Shown: positions 22,407-32,029, counted from the first letter of the stretch. The stretch is 64,000 nt of DNA from Halorussus salinus (GCF_004765815.2 NZ_ML974128.1:439077-503076); one strand, 5' to 3'. Numbers and translations are program-made. Notes: generated from the letters alone by a model not told the origin.

Positions 22407-23972
22407 CTAATACGGGTATTCCCGCGTCTCTTCCTGCACCGAAATCCAGCGCGTCTCGGTCAGTTCATCGACTATCCACTCGCCGTTGTACCGGCCGACG
22501 CCGGACGCGTTCACGCCGCCGAAGGCCACGTGCGGCTCATCGTTCAGCGGTTGGTCGTTGACGTGGACCATCCCCGTGTCGAGTCGCCGGGCGATGTCGA
22601 TGGCGCGGTCGGTGTTCTCGCAGTGGACCGACCCCGAGAGGCCGTACTCGGTGTCGTTGGCCAGTTCGATTGCCTCGTCGTCGTCCGCGAACGGAATCAC
22701 CGGGGCGACCGGACCGAAGTGTTCCTCCGCGGCGATGGGCATGTCGTTGGTGACGCCCGAGAGGACGGTCGGCTCCACGAACCAGTCGTCAAACTCGCCG
22801 CCAGCCTCGACTTTCGCGCCTCGCTCGACCGACCGCTCCACGAGGTCGGTGATGGTCTCGAACTGCGACTCGTTCTGGACCGGCCCGACGAGGACGCCCT
22901 CCTCGCGCGGGTCGCCGACCGGCAGATTCGCGGCGCGCTCGGCCAGTCGCTCGACGTACTCGTCGTACAGCGATTCGTGGACCAGATGGCGATTGATGGA
23001 GATGCACTCCTGTCCCTGATGGGTGAACGACCCGAAGACCCCGCCGTCCACTGCTCGGTCCAAGTCCGCGTCCGCGGTCACGACGTGGGCGTTGTTCCCG
23101 CCGAGTTCCAGCGCCGGGAGCGACAACTCCTCGGCCGCCGTCGCGCCGACCTTCCGCCCGACCTCGGTCGAACCCGTGAAGGAGACGACCGACGCCGCGG
23201 GGTGGCCCGCGACCGTCTCGCCGATTGCAGACCCCTCGCCCGTCACGACGTTCAGCACGCCGTCGGGGAGTCCGGCCTCCTCGAAGAGGCTGGCCAGCGC
23301 CAATCCGCCGACGATTGCGGTGTGCGTCGAGGGCTTGAGGACCACCGCGTTCCCGAGCGCGAGGGCTGGCGCGACCGCCCGCATCGAGAGGTACAGCGGG
23401 AAGTTCCACGGCGAGATGACGCCGACCACTCCGGCGGGTTCCCGGAAGACGAGGTTGCGCTTGCCCTCGACGTTCGAGTCGTACTCGTCGGTGTCGGTCG
23501 GGTCGGCGGCGTCCGCCACGTCCTCGGCGACCGCCATCGTCGCCTTCGTCAGGTCGAGTTCGATTTCGGCCTTCAGTCTGGCCCCGCCGCACTCGACAGC
23601 GAACAGGTGCGCGAACTCGTCGTGGTACGCCGCGACGAGTTCCCGCGCGTCGGCGACCACCGATGCGCGCTCCTCGGGCGTCCGGTCGGCCCACGCCTCC
23701 TGTGCCGACTCGGCGGCCGCGTACGCCGCGTCCACGTCTTCGTCGGTCCCGGCCGGAACCGTCCCGACCGCCGCCCTCCTCGTCGGGTCCACCACGTCGA
23801 GTCCCGAGCGGTCGCCCTGCGCGCGCCACTCGCCGTCCACGTAGACGGCGTTCCACCCCTCGGACGGTGCGAACCCGAGTTCGTCGAGGTCCCGAGGAGT
23901 CCCGTCGCCCGCGTCCGTCTCGGGGGTCGCGGCGCTCTCGGCGTCGGTCGGTGACTGGCGTTCGCTTGCCAT
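22407..23972 (-). CDS. NAD(P)-dependent aldehyde dehydrogenase
   Basis: A 521-aa ALDH. Residues 1-40 are an acidic haloarchaeal leader. The core has PWNFPLYLSMRAVAPALALG and VLKPSTHT, the NAD loop FTGSTEVGRKV, the catalytic Glu in ALELGGNNA and the nucleophile Cys in THQGQECISINR. EEHFGPVAPVIPF and GGVNASGVGRYNGEW close the fold. The closest type is a benzaldehyde/vanillin-like dehydrogenase, but substrate is not certain. I chose ATG at 23972; another ATG lies five codons upstream. Confidence 0.93.
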   Translation of the reverse strand: MASERQSPTDAESAATPETDAGDGTPRDLDELGFAPSEGWNAVYVDGEWRAQGDRSGLDVVDPTRRAAVGTVPAGTDEDVDAAYAAAESAQEAWADRTPEERASVVADARELVAAYHDEFAHLFAVECGGARLKAEIELDLTKATMAVAEDVADAADPTDTDEYDSNVEGKRNLVFREPAGVVGVISPWNFPLYLSMRAVAPALALGNAVVLKPSTHTAIVGGLALASLFEEAGLPDGVLNVVTGEGSAIGETVAGHPAASVVSFTGSTEVGRKVGATAAEELSLPALELGGNNAHVVTADADLDRAVDGGVFGSFTHQGQECISINRHLVHESLYDEYVERLAERAANLPVGDPREEGVLVGPVQNESQFETITDLVERSVERGAKVEAGGEFDDWFVEPTVLSGVTNDMPIAAEEHFGPVAPVIPFADDDEAIELANDTEYGLSGSVHCENTDRAIDIARRLDTGMVHVNDQPLNDEPHVAFGGVNASGVGRYNGEWIVDELTETRWISVQEETREYPY

Positions 23973-24062
23973 GACAAGACGTACCACTACAACTGACTTA
24001 ATATTTCCTCTAGAATAAATAAGAAATAGTATGGTGGGGGCGGAACGAACGCCTCGGACGGC

Positions 24063-25304
24063 TCACTCGCCGCCCTGCGCCCCGAACTCGTCAAGCGTCG
24101 TGCGCTGGCCGGGCGACCGGACCTCGCTGACGAGCGCGCCGTCGGTCTCCAGTCCGAGGACCGACTCGGCGGCGTGGCCGACCGCGTCGGTGTCCTCCTC
24201 GGGCGCGTAGACGCCGAGACGCCACTGTTCGCGCTGGACCTGCCGGAGCGCGGAGACGAGCGCGGACTGCTGGCCGAGGCGTCGAATCTCGCCGTTGACG
24301 ATGACCCGCGTCGAGGACTCGGTCATGCTCGGCCGCCCCAGCACGTCGATGATGACCGACTCGGGTTCGACGCCCGCGTCGGCCGCAATGTCCGCCTCGA
24401 ATCGCTCGATGTCGTCGTGGTCGGCGTCGATGACCGCGTCGGGCACGTCGGCCATCTCGGCCCAGACCGCCCGCTTGTAGAGGTCCCGCGCGCCGAGTCG
24501 CCGGGCGAACTCCTCGGTCGGGTCGCTCCTGCGGAGCGCCGCGAAGAAGTCGTGGTCGTCCATCCGGCGGAGTTCGTCCGCGGAAATCTCGGTCTCGGCG
24601 ATGAGGCGTTCGCTCGCGCGCTGGAGCATCCCCCGACAGATGCGCGTGACGTGGTGGTTGTAGACGGTCGGATTCATCAGCGCGCGGGCCAGAAGCAGGC
24701 TCTCGGCGGTCGGGACGTTGCCCTCCGCCAGCACGAGTTCGCCGTCGATGAGCGTGAGTTCCCGGACTAGTCGGGAGTGGTCGATGGTGCCGTACGGAAC
24801 CCCGGTGTGGTGGGCGTCCCGCACGAGGTAGTCCATCCGGTCCACGTCGAGTTCGCCCGAGACCAACTGGCCGAGTTTCCCCTCGCCAGCGATGAGGTCG
24901 GCCACGGTGTCGGGGTTGTGCCCGTGGTCCCGAAGCACGTCGCCGACCTCGTTGTTCGCCAGCAGGTCGTGAACGTCGTCGTGGTACTTGCCGGTGTGGC
25001 GGTGGATTACCTCCTCGATGGTGTGGCTGTAGGGCGCGTGGCCCACGTCGTGGAGGATGGCCGCGGCGCGGACGCGCTCGGCCTGCCTGCCCTGAATCCC
25101 GAGGTGGTCGAGTCCTTCGCACGCCAGATGATAGACGCCGAGGCTGTGTTCGAATCGCGTGTGGTTCGCGGAGGGGTAGACGAGATGCGCCGGACCCAAC
25201 TGCTTGATGTGCCTGAGTCGCTGGACCGCTGGCGTGTCGAACAAGGCGCGAGCGACGCCCTCGACCTCGATGTGGTCGTGAACGCTGTCCTTGATGGTCT
25301 TCAT
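24063..25304 (-). CDS. HD-domain phosphohydrolase
   Basis: A 413-aa protein of the SAMHD1/dGTPase-like archaeal HD family. It opens MKTIKDSVHDHIEVEG and has the metal motif H...HD...D: FEHSLGVYHL (H53), AAILHDVGHAPYSH (H85, D86), and GELDVDRMDYLVRDA. Such enzymes hydrolyse dNTPs or other nucleotides. The C-terminal third (from about residue 290) is a haloarchaeal extension ending in variable residues. The cytoplasmic role is probably nucleotide-pool control. Confidence 0.92.
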   Translation of the reverse strand: MKTIKDSVHDHIEVEGVARALFDTPAVQRLRHIKQLGPAHLVYPSANHTRFEHSLGVYHLACEGLDHLGIQGRQAERVRAAAILHDVGHAPYSHTIEEVIHRHTGKYHDDVHDLLANNEVGDVLRDHGHNPDTVADLIAGEGKLGQLVSGELDVDRMDYLVRDAHHTGVPYGTIDHSRLVRELTLIDGELVLAEGNVPTAESLLLARALMNPTVYNHHVTRICRGMLQRASERLIAETEISADELRRMDDHDFFAALRRSDPTEEFARRLGARDLYKRAVWAEMADVPDAVIDADHDDIERFEADIAADAGVEPESVIIDVLGRPSMTESSTRVIVNGEIRRLGQQSALVSALRQVQREQWRLGVYAPEEDTDAVGHAAESVLGLETDGALVSEVRSPGQRTTLDEFGAQGGE

Positions 25305-25484
25305 GTTACAGGATTGTCCGCCTTCGTATAAAAACCGCCGGGAGTGGAGTGGCCGAGAATCGGGGCCGTCGAGGCGTCACTCTTCTTTCTCGCTCCGTTA
25401 TCCCGACCGTCGAGGAGACCGATTACTGGAAAAACGGCTAGCGCAGACGTTTTAACTACTCGTTGAGAATCGGACAGAATAGTC

Positions 25485-25880
25485 GTGATCGGATTCAACG
25501 GAGACGAGCCAAATCGGTGGCAGGTCCGTCTGTTGAGTATCCCGGCGTTCAACCTGCTCTGGTCGTTCGCTTCGATGGAGGCGTCCGGGTCGGCTTTCCC
25601 GTTCGGTCTCTCCACGTGGGGCGTCCTCCTCGGCGCGTCGGTAGTGATTCTGACGCCGGTGTTCTATCACGCGCTGTATCGCGACATCGAAGTCGTCGGC
25701 CGCGGCGACTCGCGGTGGGCACCGGACTGGAGACTCTGGGTCGGCGGCGGCACGCTCGTCTCGCTCGCGTCGCTGGTAGTCTTCCTGAATCCGCTCGTCC
25801 ACTACGTCGCCGCAGTGTACCTGTTCCAGCGGTCTCGGAAGGGTTCCGTACAGGAGTTCGCTGGCGACATCGAACCGTGA
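25485..25880 (+). CDS. Small integral membrane protein
   Basis: A 131-aa protein with a GTG start and about three hydrophobic helices (residues about 17-35, 43-62 and 88-115). It begins [20 protein letters not shown] and ends with a soluble tail [18 protein letters not shown] do not recognise a family; similar orphan membrane proteins occur in haloarchaea. It lies 74 bases before cofD, in the same direction, with no overlap. Function unknown. Confidence 0.7.
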   Translation: MIGFNGDEPNRWQVRLLSIPAFNLLWSFASMEASGSAFPFGLSTWGVLLGASVVILTPVFYHALYRDIEVVGRGDSRWAPDWRLWVGGGTLVSLASLVVFLNPLVHYVAAVYLFQRSRKGSVQEFAGDIEP

Positions 25881-25954
25881 GCGTTCTCGCCAGTCGAAAC
25901 GCTCCACCGCGAGACAGCACAAGCGTTTACCTCTCGGAACACGCAGGTCGGCAC

Positions 25955-26965
25955 ATGACGACGTTTCTCTCCGGGGGCACCGGGACCCCCAAACTGCTCG
26001 CTGGAGCCGAGTCGGTCTTCGACCCGGCCGAGACCACCGTCGTCGCCAACACGGGCGACGACGTGGAGTTGGGCGGCCTGCTGGTCTGTCCCGACGTGGA
26101 CACCGTCCTCTTCGAGCAGGGCGACCTCCTCGATTTGGAGACGTGGTGGGGCATCGCCGACGACACCACCGAGACCCACGCAGAGCTACACGATATCGCA
26201 GAAGCCGCCGACCTCGCCAAGGGACCGCGCTACCTGTCCGACGAGGCCCAGACCGCGGGTCGCCACCTCGCGAACTGGCGGCGCTTCTCGGGCGTCGCGG
26301 AGTTCATGGAGTTGGGCGACCGGGACCGCGCGGTCCACGTGACCCGGACCAGCCTGCTGGACGAGGGCTACAGTCTGACCGAGGTCACGCGGCTCCTCGC
26401 GGACGCCTTCGACGCGCCCGTGGACGTGGTGCCGATGAGCGACGACCCCGTGGCCTCCATCGTCCACACGCCCGAGGAGAGCGACGAGTACGCCGACGAG
26501 ATGCACTTTCAGGAGTTCTGGGTCGCCCACCGCGGCGACCCCGAGGTGGACCACGTCGAGTTCCGCGGCGGCGACGAAGCCGACCCCGCCCCGGCGGCCC
26601 TCGGCGCGATAGAGGAGGGTCCCGTCGTCGTCGGTCCCTCGAACCCCGTCACCAGCATCGGGCCGATGCTCGCCATCGAGGAACTGCACGACGCACTCGA
26701 CCGAGCCACCGTGGTCGCGGTCTCGCCGTTCGTGGAGGACGAGGTGTTCTCCGGTCCGGCGGCCGACCTGATGGCGGGCGTCGGCTTCGACCCTTCGACC
26801 GCGGGCGTCGCGGAGGCCTACCCCTTCGCCGACGCCTTCGTGCTGGACGACGAGGACGACACCGACCTCGACCGCCCGGTCGTCAGGACCGACACCGAGA
26901 TGAACGACGCGGCGGACGCCGAGCGCGTGGCCCGCGCGGTCGCCGACGCGCTGGAGGTGCTTTGA
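25955..26965 (+). CDS. cofD: 2-phospho-L-lactate transferase (coenzyme F420 biosynthesis)
   Basis: CofD transfers the phospholactyl-type moiety onto the deazaflavin Fo, making F420-0. The 336-aa protein opens [20 protein letters not shown] and contains [20 protein letters not shown] and [15 protein letters not shown], all diagnostic. I chose the ATG at 25955; the frame is open upstream but the codons there are not family-like. Its stop overlaps the next ATG. It heads a four-gene block (cofD, Dus-like, CitG-like, DUF447), each overlapping the next. Confidence 0.96.
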   Translation: MTTFLSGGTGTPKLLAGAESVFDPAETTVVANTGDDVELGGLLVCPDVDTVLFEQGDLLDLETWWGIADDTTETHAELHDIAEAADLAKGPRYLSDEAQTAGRHLANWRRFSGVAEFMELGDRDRAVHVTRTSLLDEGYSLTEVTRLLADAFDAPVDVVPMSDDPVASIVHTPEESDEYADEMHFQEFWVAHRGDPEVDHVEFRGGDEADPAPAALGAIEEGPVVVGPSNPVTSIGPMLAIEELHDALDRATVVAVSPFVEDEVFSGPAADLMAGVGFDPSTAGVAEAYPFADAFVLDDEDDTDLDRPVVRTDTEMNDAADAERVARAVADALEVL

Positions 26966-27744
26966 TGTTCGAACCCCGCCTCGCGCTCGCCAGCCTCAGC
27001 GGCCAGTCCGACGCCGAGTGGGCGAGGAGTGCCGACGAGTTCGCTGGCGCGGCCCTCCTCGGCGGCATCGCGCTCGACGGCCCGACCCGCGAGGCCGCCC
27101 GCGAACTGGTCGCCCGCGACCGCGAGGAGTTCCTGCCCGACGACCCCGTCCGGTTCGTGGACCGGCAACTCGCCGCGCTCGAAGACGCGGACCTCCGGGC
27201 TGGCTTCAACGTCCGGACGACGACGCTCGGACCGCTCCGGGAGGTGGCCGAAATCTGCGCCGAGCGCGGGGCGCTCCTCGAACTCAACGCCCACTGCCGA
27301 CAGGACGAGATGTGCGCCGCGGGCGCTGGCGAGAGTCTGCTCCGCGATTCCGACCGACTCCGCGAGCAGGTCGCAACTGCGGCCGACGCCGGAGCCACAG
27401 TCAGCGTCAAGGTTCGCGCGGAGGTGCCGGGCGTGGACCTCGCCGAACTCACCCGCGTCGTCGCCGAGGAGGGCGGCGACGCCATCCACGTGGACGCGAT
27501 GGACTCCGAAGGCGTCGTCGCGGAAGTCGCGGAGGCGGCGCAGTCGGCGGAATCGACCGCGGGTACCGACCTCTTCGTCATCGCGAACAACGGCGTCCGG
27601 GACGACGAGACCGTCCGTGAGTATCTGGCCTACGGCGCGGACGCGGTGAGCGTCGGCCGACCGAGTGACGACCCCGCGGTCCTCCGGCGTGTGAAGGGTG
27701 CTGTGAGCAAGTGGTTCGCCGAAAGACCGGAGGTGAGGGCATGA
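26965..27744 (+). CDS. Dus-like TIM-barrel oxidoreductase
   Basis: A 259-aa flavin-type TIM barrel resembling tRNA-dihydrouridine synthase/dihydroorotate dehydrogenase-like proteins of archaea. Seen: LLGGIALDGPTREAAREL, LLELNAHCRQDEMCAAGAGE, TVSVKVRAEV, and phosphate-loop segments DLFVIANNGVRDDETVREYL and GADAVSVGRPSD. It lacks the full Dus active-site cysteine loop, so it may not modify tRNA. The start overlaps the cofD stop (TGATG), suggesting a shared role. Confidence 0.85.
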   Translation: MFEPRLALASLSGQSDAEWARSADEFAGAALLGGIALDGPTREAARELVARDREEFLPDDPVRFVDRQLAALEDADLRAGFNVRTTTLGPLREVAEICAERGALLELNAHCRQDEMCAAGAGESLLRDSDRLREQVATAADAGATVSVKVRAEVPGVDLAELTRVVAEEGGDAIHVDAMDSEGVVAEVAEAAQSAESTAGTDLFVIANNGVRDDETVREYLAYGADAVSVGRPSDDPAVLRRVKGAVSKWFAERPEVRA

Positions 27745-28583
27745 CGCCCGCCGAGAACGCCCAACTCGCGCTCCTGCTCGAAGTCGCGGGCACGCCCAAG
27801 CCCGGCAATGTGGACCGCCAGCGGGACTTCTCGGACCTCCGATTCGAACACTTCCTCGCTGGCGCGGTCGGCGCGGGACCGGGACTGCGTGCCGCCCAAG
27901 CGGGCGTTCCGGTCGGCGAAGCCTTCGAGGAGGCCGTCTCGGGGATGAGCCAGCAGGAAGGCGGCAACACCCAGTTCGGCGCGCTCCTTCTGCTCGTGCC
28001 CCTCGTCCGGGCCGCCGCGGACGGCGACCTCACGCCCGAGGGCGCGACGCGCGTGGTCGAGGACACGACCGTCGAGGACGCCGCGAACTTCTACCGGGCC
28101 TTCGAACACGCCGACGTGTTCGTGGACGACCCGCCCGAAGACGCCGAGGAGTTGGACGTGCGCCGCGGGAGCGACGCGATTCCGGCCGTCGAGGAGCGCG
28201 GCGTCACGCTCTACGAGGTGCTGGCGCTCGGCGACGACGAGGACGACGTGGCCGCCGAGTGGACCGGCGGCTTCGAGCGCACCTTCTGGGCGGCCGACCG
28301 CCTCGCGGAGCTATCGGGGTCGGCCCCCGCGTCCGCAATCGGCGCGCGGGTGTATCTGGAACTCCTCGGGCGGGAACCCGACACGCTGGTCGCCAAACAG
28401 CACGGCGCGAAGACCGCCGAGAGCGTCCGCGTCCGCGCACAGGAAGCTCTCGAAGGTGGCTCGGAGGTAATCGAAGCCTTCGCCGACTCGCTGGTCGAGG
28501 ACGGCGTGAATCCGGGGACGACCGCCGACCTGACCGCCGCGGGCCTGTTCGTCGCCTTGGCCCGCGGGGAGGTGTCGGTGTGA
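27741..28583 (+). CDS. Triphosphoribosyl-dephospho-CoA synthase-like protein (CitG family)
   Basis: A 280-aa protein of the CitG/MdcB family. It starts MTPAENAQLALLLEVAGTPKPGNVDR (KPGNVxR is the family signature) and has MSQQEGGNTQFGALLLLVPL, YRAFEHADVFV and HGAKTAESVRVRA. In bacteria the family makes the citrate lyase cofactor precursor from ATP and dephospho-CoA. Haloarchaea lack that lyase here, so the real job is probably different and tied to its neighbours. It overlaps both flanking genes by four bases. Confidence 0.9.
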   Translation: MTPAENAQLALLLEVAGTPKPGNVDRQRDFSDLRFEHFLAGAVGAGPGLRAAQAGVPVGEAFEEAVSGMSQQEGGNTQFGALLLLVPLVRAAADGDLTPEGATRVVEDTTVEDAANFYRAFEHADVFVDDPPEDAEELDVRRGSDAIPAVEERGVTLYEVLALGDDEDDVAAEWTGGFERTFWAADRLAELSGSAPASAIGARVYLELLGREPDTLVAKQHGAKTAESVRVRAQEALEGGSEVIEAFADSLVEDGVNPGTTADLTAAGLFVALARGEVSV

Positions 28584-29260
28584 GCGACGGCGGCGAGTCC
28601 GGCGCGGCCGACGGGTCCGGCGACGCGAGCGCCGAGGACTGGCCCGTCAAGTTCCGCGGGATAACCGAATCGCTGGTGACGACGCTCGGCCCGAACGACC
28701 TGTGGAACGTCGCGGCGCTCGGCCTGCATCCGCCCGCCGAGAGCGAGGCTGTGGGAAACGACGCGGGCGAGAACGACGGGAAGCGCGACGACGGCGGGGA
28801 CCCGCGAGTCACCGCCCGAACGTGGGGCAACACTCGAACCCGGCGCAACTTCCACCGGCAGGGCGGGGGCTACGTCCAGTTCGTCCGCGACCCGGTGGAC
28901 TTCGTGGACGCGACGCTCTCCATCTTCGAGGTCGAGGAGCCGGTTCTGGACTCCGCCGACGCGTGGGTCGAGGTCGAAGCCGAGCGGATAGACTCCGGCG
29001 CGGAGGGCGACACCGAGTGGGAAGAGTGGACGCTGACGCCGGTCGAGTCTGGCGTCGAGTGCGAGGCGGTGCCGACGATAAACCGGGGTCTCGGGGCGGT
29101 CGTGGAGGCGACCGTCGCGGCCTCGCGGCTCGGCGTGGACGCCTACGACGATGCCGAACTGAGAGAACGATTGTCGTACTTCGAAGCAGTCGGGCGAAAC
29201 TGCGGCGACGACCGCGTTTGCACCGCGTTCGACCGCCTCCGCGACCACCTCGGCGAGTAG
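28580..29260 (+). CDS. DUF447 family protein
   Basis: A 226-aa protein, GTG start overlapping the CitG-like stop. The core matches DUF447: FRGITESLVTTLGPNDLWNVAALGLHP, then an acidic insertion (about residues 54-70), ARTWGNTRTRRNFHRQGGGY, FVDATLSIFEVEEP, WTLTPVES and NRGLGAVVEATVAASRLG. The fold is expected to be flavin-reductase-like (split barrel). Relatives in methanogens and methylotrophs occur near one-carbon cofactor genes (from memory). Function unproven. Confidence 0.9.
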   Translation: MSDGGESGAADGSGDASAEDWPVKFRGITESLVTTLGPNDLWNVAALGLHPPAESEAVGNDAGENDGKRDDGGDPRVTARTWGNTRTRRNFHRQGGGYVQFVRDPVDFVDATLSIFEVEEPVLDSADAWVEVEAERIDSGAEGDTEWEEWTLTPVESGVECEAVPTINRGLGAVVEATVAASRLGVDAYDDAELRERLSYFEAVGRNCGDDRVCTAFDRLRDHLGE

Positions 29261-29262
29261 AC

Positions 29263-29490
29263 TCAGATGCCGTCCTTTCGGTCGATAGTGACCGTCCAGT
29301 CGGGAATCTCGTCCGGCTCGTATTCGAGGTCCCAGACGCCCTCTATCTCCTCGCCGTCGCCGAAGGCTCTGAGGACGAGGTCTTCGAGTTCGTTCTCGAA
29401 CGTCCGACCCGAGTCGTCTGCTTCGACCGGTTCTCCGTCCGTATCTCGGTCTGCTCCCCGCACTGTACCGCTTGAGACTGTATATTCCAT
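29263..29490 (-). CDS. Small acidic haloarchaeal protein
   Basis: A 75-aa acidic protein convergent with the DUF447 gene (two-base gap). The recognisable part is ENELEDLVLRAFGDGEEIEG followed by VWDLEYEPDEIPDWTVTIDR, which suggests a small alpha/beta fold. I do not recognise the family. ATG at 29490 is followed downstream by an A/T-rich promoter-like segment (about 29492-29505 read in reverse). Confidence 0.65.
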   Translation of the reverse strand: MEYTVSSGTVRGADRDTDGEPVEADDSGRTFENELEDLVLRAFGDGEEIEGVWDLEYEPDEIPDWTVTIDRKDGI

Positions 29491-29567
29491 CGTAATTATC
29501 TTTACGAACTGATGGAGTGCGCTCGGTGACAGTTACACGGCGGTTCGGGTCGCTCGCCGTCGGTCGG

Positions 29568-30170
29568 TCAGGGTTCGTCCACCTCCGCTTCCAGAACCAC
29601 GTCCGCGGCGGTCCGGTTCGCCGGGCCGGGGGCTTCCTCGCGGGCGAACGCCGCGATGCGCCGGTGGGCGTCGGCCGCGCTCGCCTCGCCGGTCTCCAAC
29701 TTCGGCAGGAGGTCGGCGTAGAGGTCGAGTTCCGCGTCGAGCGCCCCGATGAGCGCCGACCGCGCGGCACCGTAGGACTCCTCGCGGTTCAGGTAGACCG
29801 ACAGCTTCGTGCTGTACTCCCGGAGTCTGTCTTTCGTCTGGTCGGCCACCGCGGGGTGGTCGAGCAAGTCCACGGCCGGAATCTCCTCGGGGTCCTCGTC
29901 CTCGAAGCCGTCGGCGCTCTCGACCTTCTCGACGCCCTTGCCCTCGCCCTCGCCGTCGTTCCCACCTCTCGCGCTCCGAATCTCGTCGCGGGCGAGTCGC
30001 TTGGCGGCGTCGTACTGGGACGCCAGTTCGGTCTGGGTGTCGCGGCTCTCCTCGGTCCACGACTCCAAGAGGTCCAGCGCCTCGCCGATGGCGTCGATTC
30101 GCTCGGTGAGTCGGCGACGCAACGCCGCGGGGTCGGAGACGGTCTGGACCGCTTCGACGAAGGTCGGCAT
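29568..30170 (-). CDS. Coiled-coil haloarchaeal protein (DUF7118-like)
   Basis: A 200-aa, strongly acidic, mostly helical protein: MPTFVEAVQTVSDPAALRRR, then heptad-like RIDAIGEALDLLESWTEE, an acidic Gly/Glu linker (residues about 68-97), and HPAVADQTKDRLREYSTKLS. It resembles an uncharacterised haloarchaeal family (DUF7118, from memory). The frame extends upstream to 30302, but that part is the promoter region of rps17e on the other strand. It lies divergent from rps17e, near the translation block. Confidence 0.75.
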   Translation of the reverse strand: MPTFVEAVQTVSDPAALRRRLTERIDAIGEALDLLESWTEESRDTQTELASQYDAAKRLARDEIRSARGGNDGEGEGKGVEKVESADGFEDEDPEEIPAVDLLDHPAVADQTKDRLREYSTKLSVYLNREESYGAARSALIGALDAELDLYADLLPKLETGEASAADAHRRIAAFAREEAPGPANRTAADVVLEAEVDEP

Positions 30171-30334
30171 GGTTTCGACTACGCGTCCGCAGGTCCTTGG
30201 TCTGTCGGGTCTCGAAGCCGAGGAGAGGGAATCGCCCACGGACCCCGAGACGCCGATGTCCCGAACCCCCGAGAGGGCCGCCCGGACGACCGGAGACCGC
30301 AACGCACTTACTTTCCGGACGTAGAAATCACACT

Positions 30335-30508
30335 ATGGCAATCAAACCCGACTACGTCAAGAAGACGGGGCGCATCCTGCTGGAGCGATACCCCGACGCC
30401 TTCACGACCGACTTCGAGCAGAACAAAGAGAGCGTCCAGAAGCTCACCAGCATCGAGTCGAAGGGCGTCCGCAACCGCATCGCTGGCTACGTCACCCGCA
30501 AGAAGTAA
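30335..30508 (+). CDS. rps17e: 30S ribosomal protein S17e
   Basis: A 57-aa protein matching archaeal S17e: MAIKPDYVKKTGRILLERYP and SIESKGVRNRIAGYVTRKK. It is an archaeal/eukaryotic small-subunit protein. Archaeal S17e is short like this. The ATG at 30335 sits in the sequence cactATGgca; cgcacttac upstream may be its TATA-like region. It lies before asd. Confidence 0.96.
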   Translation: MAIKPDYVKKTGRILLERYPDAFTTDFEQNKESVQKLTSIESKGVRNRIAGYVTRKK

Positions 30509-30652
30509 CGACGCCGAGTTCCGGAGTTCCTGCTTACTTCCAACCGACTCCCGGTAGCGACGCGACCGGTCCGGCGTCGAACCCGCGCCGTCGGGCAAGA
30601 AGCTGGCCTTCCCAAATCGTTTTATCACCCTACCGCCCTACCAACGAGTACC

Positions 30653-31687
30653 ATGACTGTACGAGTCGGTGTCCTCGGTGCGACCGGGGCGGTCGGTCAG
30701 CGATGTATCCAACTGCTCGACGGCCACTCCGAATTCGAACTGGCGGCGGTAACTGCGAGCGAAGCGAGCGCGGGCAAGTCCTACGACGAGGCCGCGAAGT
30801 GGCGCGTCGATTCCCCGATTCCCGACGCGGCGGCCGACCTGACCGTCAGCGCGACCGACCCCGAGGAGGTCCCCGACGACGTTGACCTCCTCTTTTCGTC
30901 GCTCCCCTCCGGCGTCGCCGCGGAAGTCGAATCCGACTTCGCCGAAGCCGGATACGTCCTCTCGTCGAACTCGTCGAACGACCGACTCGCCGACGACGTG
31001 CCGCTGGTCATCCCCGAAATCAACCCCGGCCATCTCGACCTGCTCGAAGTCCAGCGCGACGAGCGCGGGTGGGACGGCGCAGTCGTCAAGAACCCCAACT
31101 GCTCGACCATCACGATGGTTCCCACGCTCGCGGCGCTCGACCAGTTCGGACTGGAGCGCGTCCACGTCTCGACGCTTCAGGCCGTCTCGGGCGCGGGCTA
31201 CTCCGGGGTCTCCTCGATGGAGATCATCGACAACGTGATTCCCCACATCGGCGGCGAGGAGAACAAGATGGAGACCGAGTCCAAGAAGCTCCTCGGGAGT
31301 TTCGACGGCGCGGAACTCTCGGTTCACGACGCCGAGGTGTCGGCGTCCTGCAACCGCGTGCCGACCATCGACGGCCACCTCGAAAACGTCTGGGCCGAGA
31401 CCGCCGAGGACGTGACCGAGGCGGACGTAGAAGAAGCCTTCCGCGGCGTCGAGAGCCTCGACCTGCCGAGTTCCCCCGACCAACTCATCGAGGTCTTCGA
31501 GGACCCGAGTCGCCCGCAACCGCGACTCGACCGGACGCTGGGCGGCGGGATGGCCATCGCCGCTGGCGGCGTCCAGACGACCCCCGCGGGCGTCCAGTAC
31601 AACTGCCTCGCGCACAACACGATTCGGGGCGCGGCGGGCGCGGCGATTCTGAACGGCGAGTTGCTCGCCCGCGACGGCTGGCTCTGA
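30653..31687 (+). CDS. asd: Aspartate-semialdehyde dehydrogenase
   Basis: A 344-aa enzyme that reduces aspartyl-phosphate to the semialdehyde, feeding lysine, threonine and methionine synthesis. The Rossmann motif GVLGATGAVGQRCIQ, the catalytic cysteine in KNPNCSTI (C150), the VSGAGYSG loop and the catalytic H242 (TIDGHLEN) are in place. It is of the archaeal/fungal type. It stands after rps17e, with cgttttatcac about 30-40 bases before the ATG as a promoter. Confidence 0.96.
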   Translation: MTVRVGVLGATGAVGQRCIQLLDGHSEFELAAVTASEASAGKSYDEAAKWRVDSPIPDAAADLTVSATDPEEVPDDVDLLFSSLPSGVAAEVESDFAEAGYVLSSNSSNDRLADDVPLVIPEINPGHLDLLEVQRDERGWDGAVVKNPNCSTITMVPTLAALDQFGLERVHVSTLQAVSGAGYSGVSSMEIIDNVIPHIGGEENKMETESKKLLGSFDGAELSVHDAEVSASCNRVPTIDGHLENVWAETAEDVTEADVEEAFRGVESLDLPSSPDQLIEVFEDPSRPQPRLDRTLGGGMAIAAGGVQTTPAGVQYNCLAHNTIRGAAGAAILNGELLARDGWL

Positions 31688-31693
31688 ACCGCG

Positions 31694-32029
31694 CTACGAG
31701 TCGGTAGACGACCGCGATTTTCGGCTCCGCGGGTCCCGCGAACTGCGAACCGCCGATTCGACCAGTTCTTTCATCGGCGACTCCCGATACCGGACCGCCC
31801 CGCTCCGCGGGTCGTACTCCGCGAGTCCGGCCTCGTCCAGCGTCGGCAGGTGAGTGTGATGGAGCGCGGCGCGCAGTCGCGCGGTCGATTCCGCCTCGCT
31901 CACGCCTTCCAACCGTTCGGCCAACTCCTCGATTTCGGCGACACCGTCGTCTCGTCCCGACAGAACCGACAACACCTCTCGGCGGAGCGGGTGGGCTAAC
32001 GCCGTGAAGACGGTGTCGAGGTGGCTCAT
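31694..32029 (-). CDS. Haloarchaeal winged-helix regulator (DUF7344-like)
   Basis: A 111-aa protein with an ArsR-type winged helix: DTVFTALAHPLRREVLSVLSG (helix 1), IEELAERLEGVSE, RLRAALHHTHLPTLDEAGLA (recognition helix and wing) and AEYDPRSGAVRY. It is similar in plan to the regulator at 3890-4267. It is convergent with asd and divergent from the membrane protein downstream, which it may control. Ligand unknown. Confidence 0.87.
   Translation of the reverse strand: MSHLDTVFTALAHPLRREVLSVLSGRDDGVAEIEELAERLEGVSEAESTARLRAALHHTHLPTLDEAGLAEYDPRSGAVRYRESPMKELVESAVRSSRDPRSRKSRSSTDS

Noticed and set aside
22530-23954. A 474-codon open frame antisense to the aldehyde dehydrogenase
   Set aside because: It is a high-GC shadow of a complete ALDH with all catalytic residues; the antisense product resembles no family.
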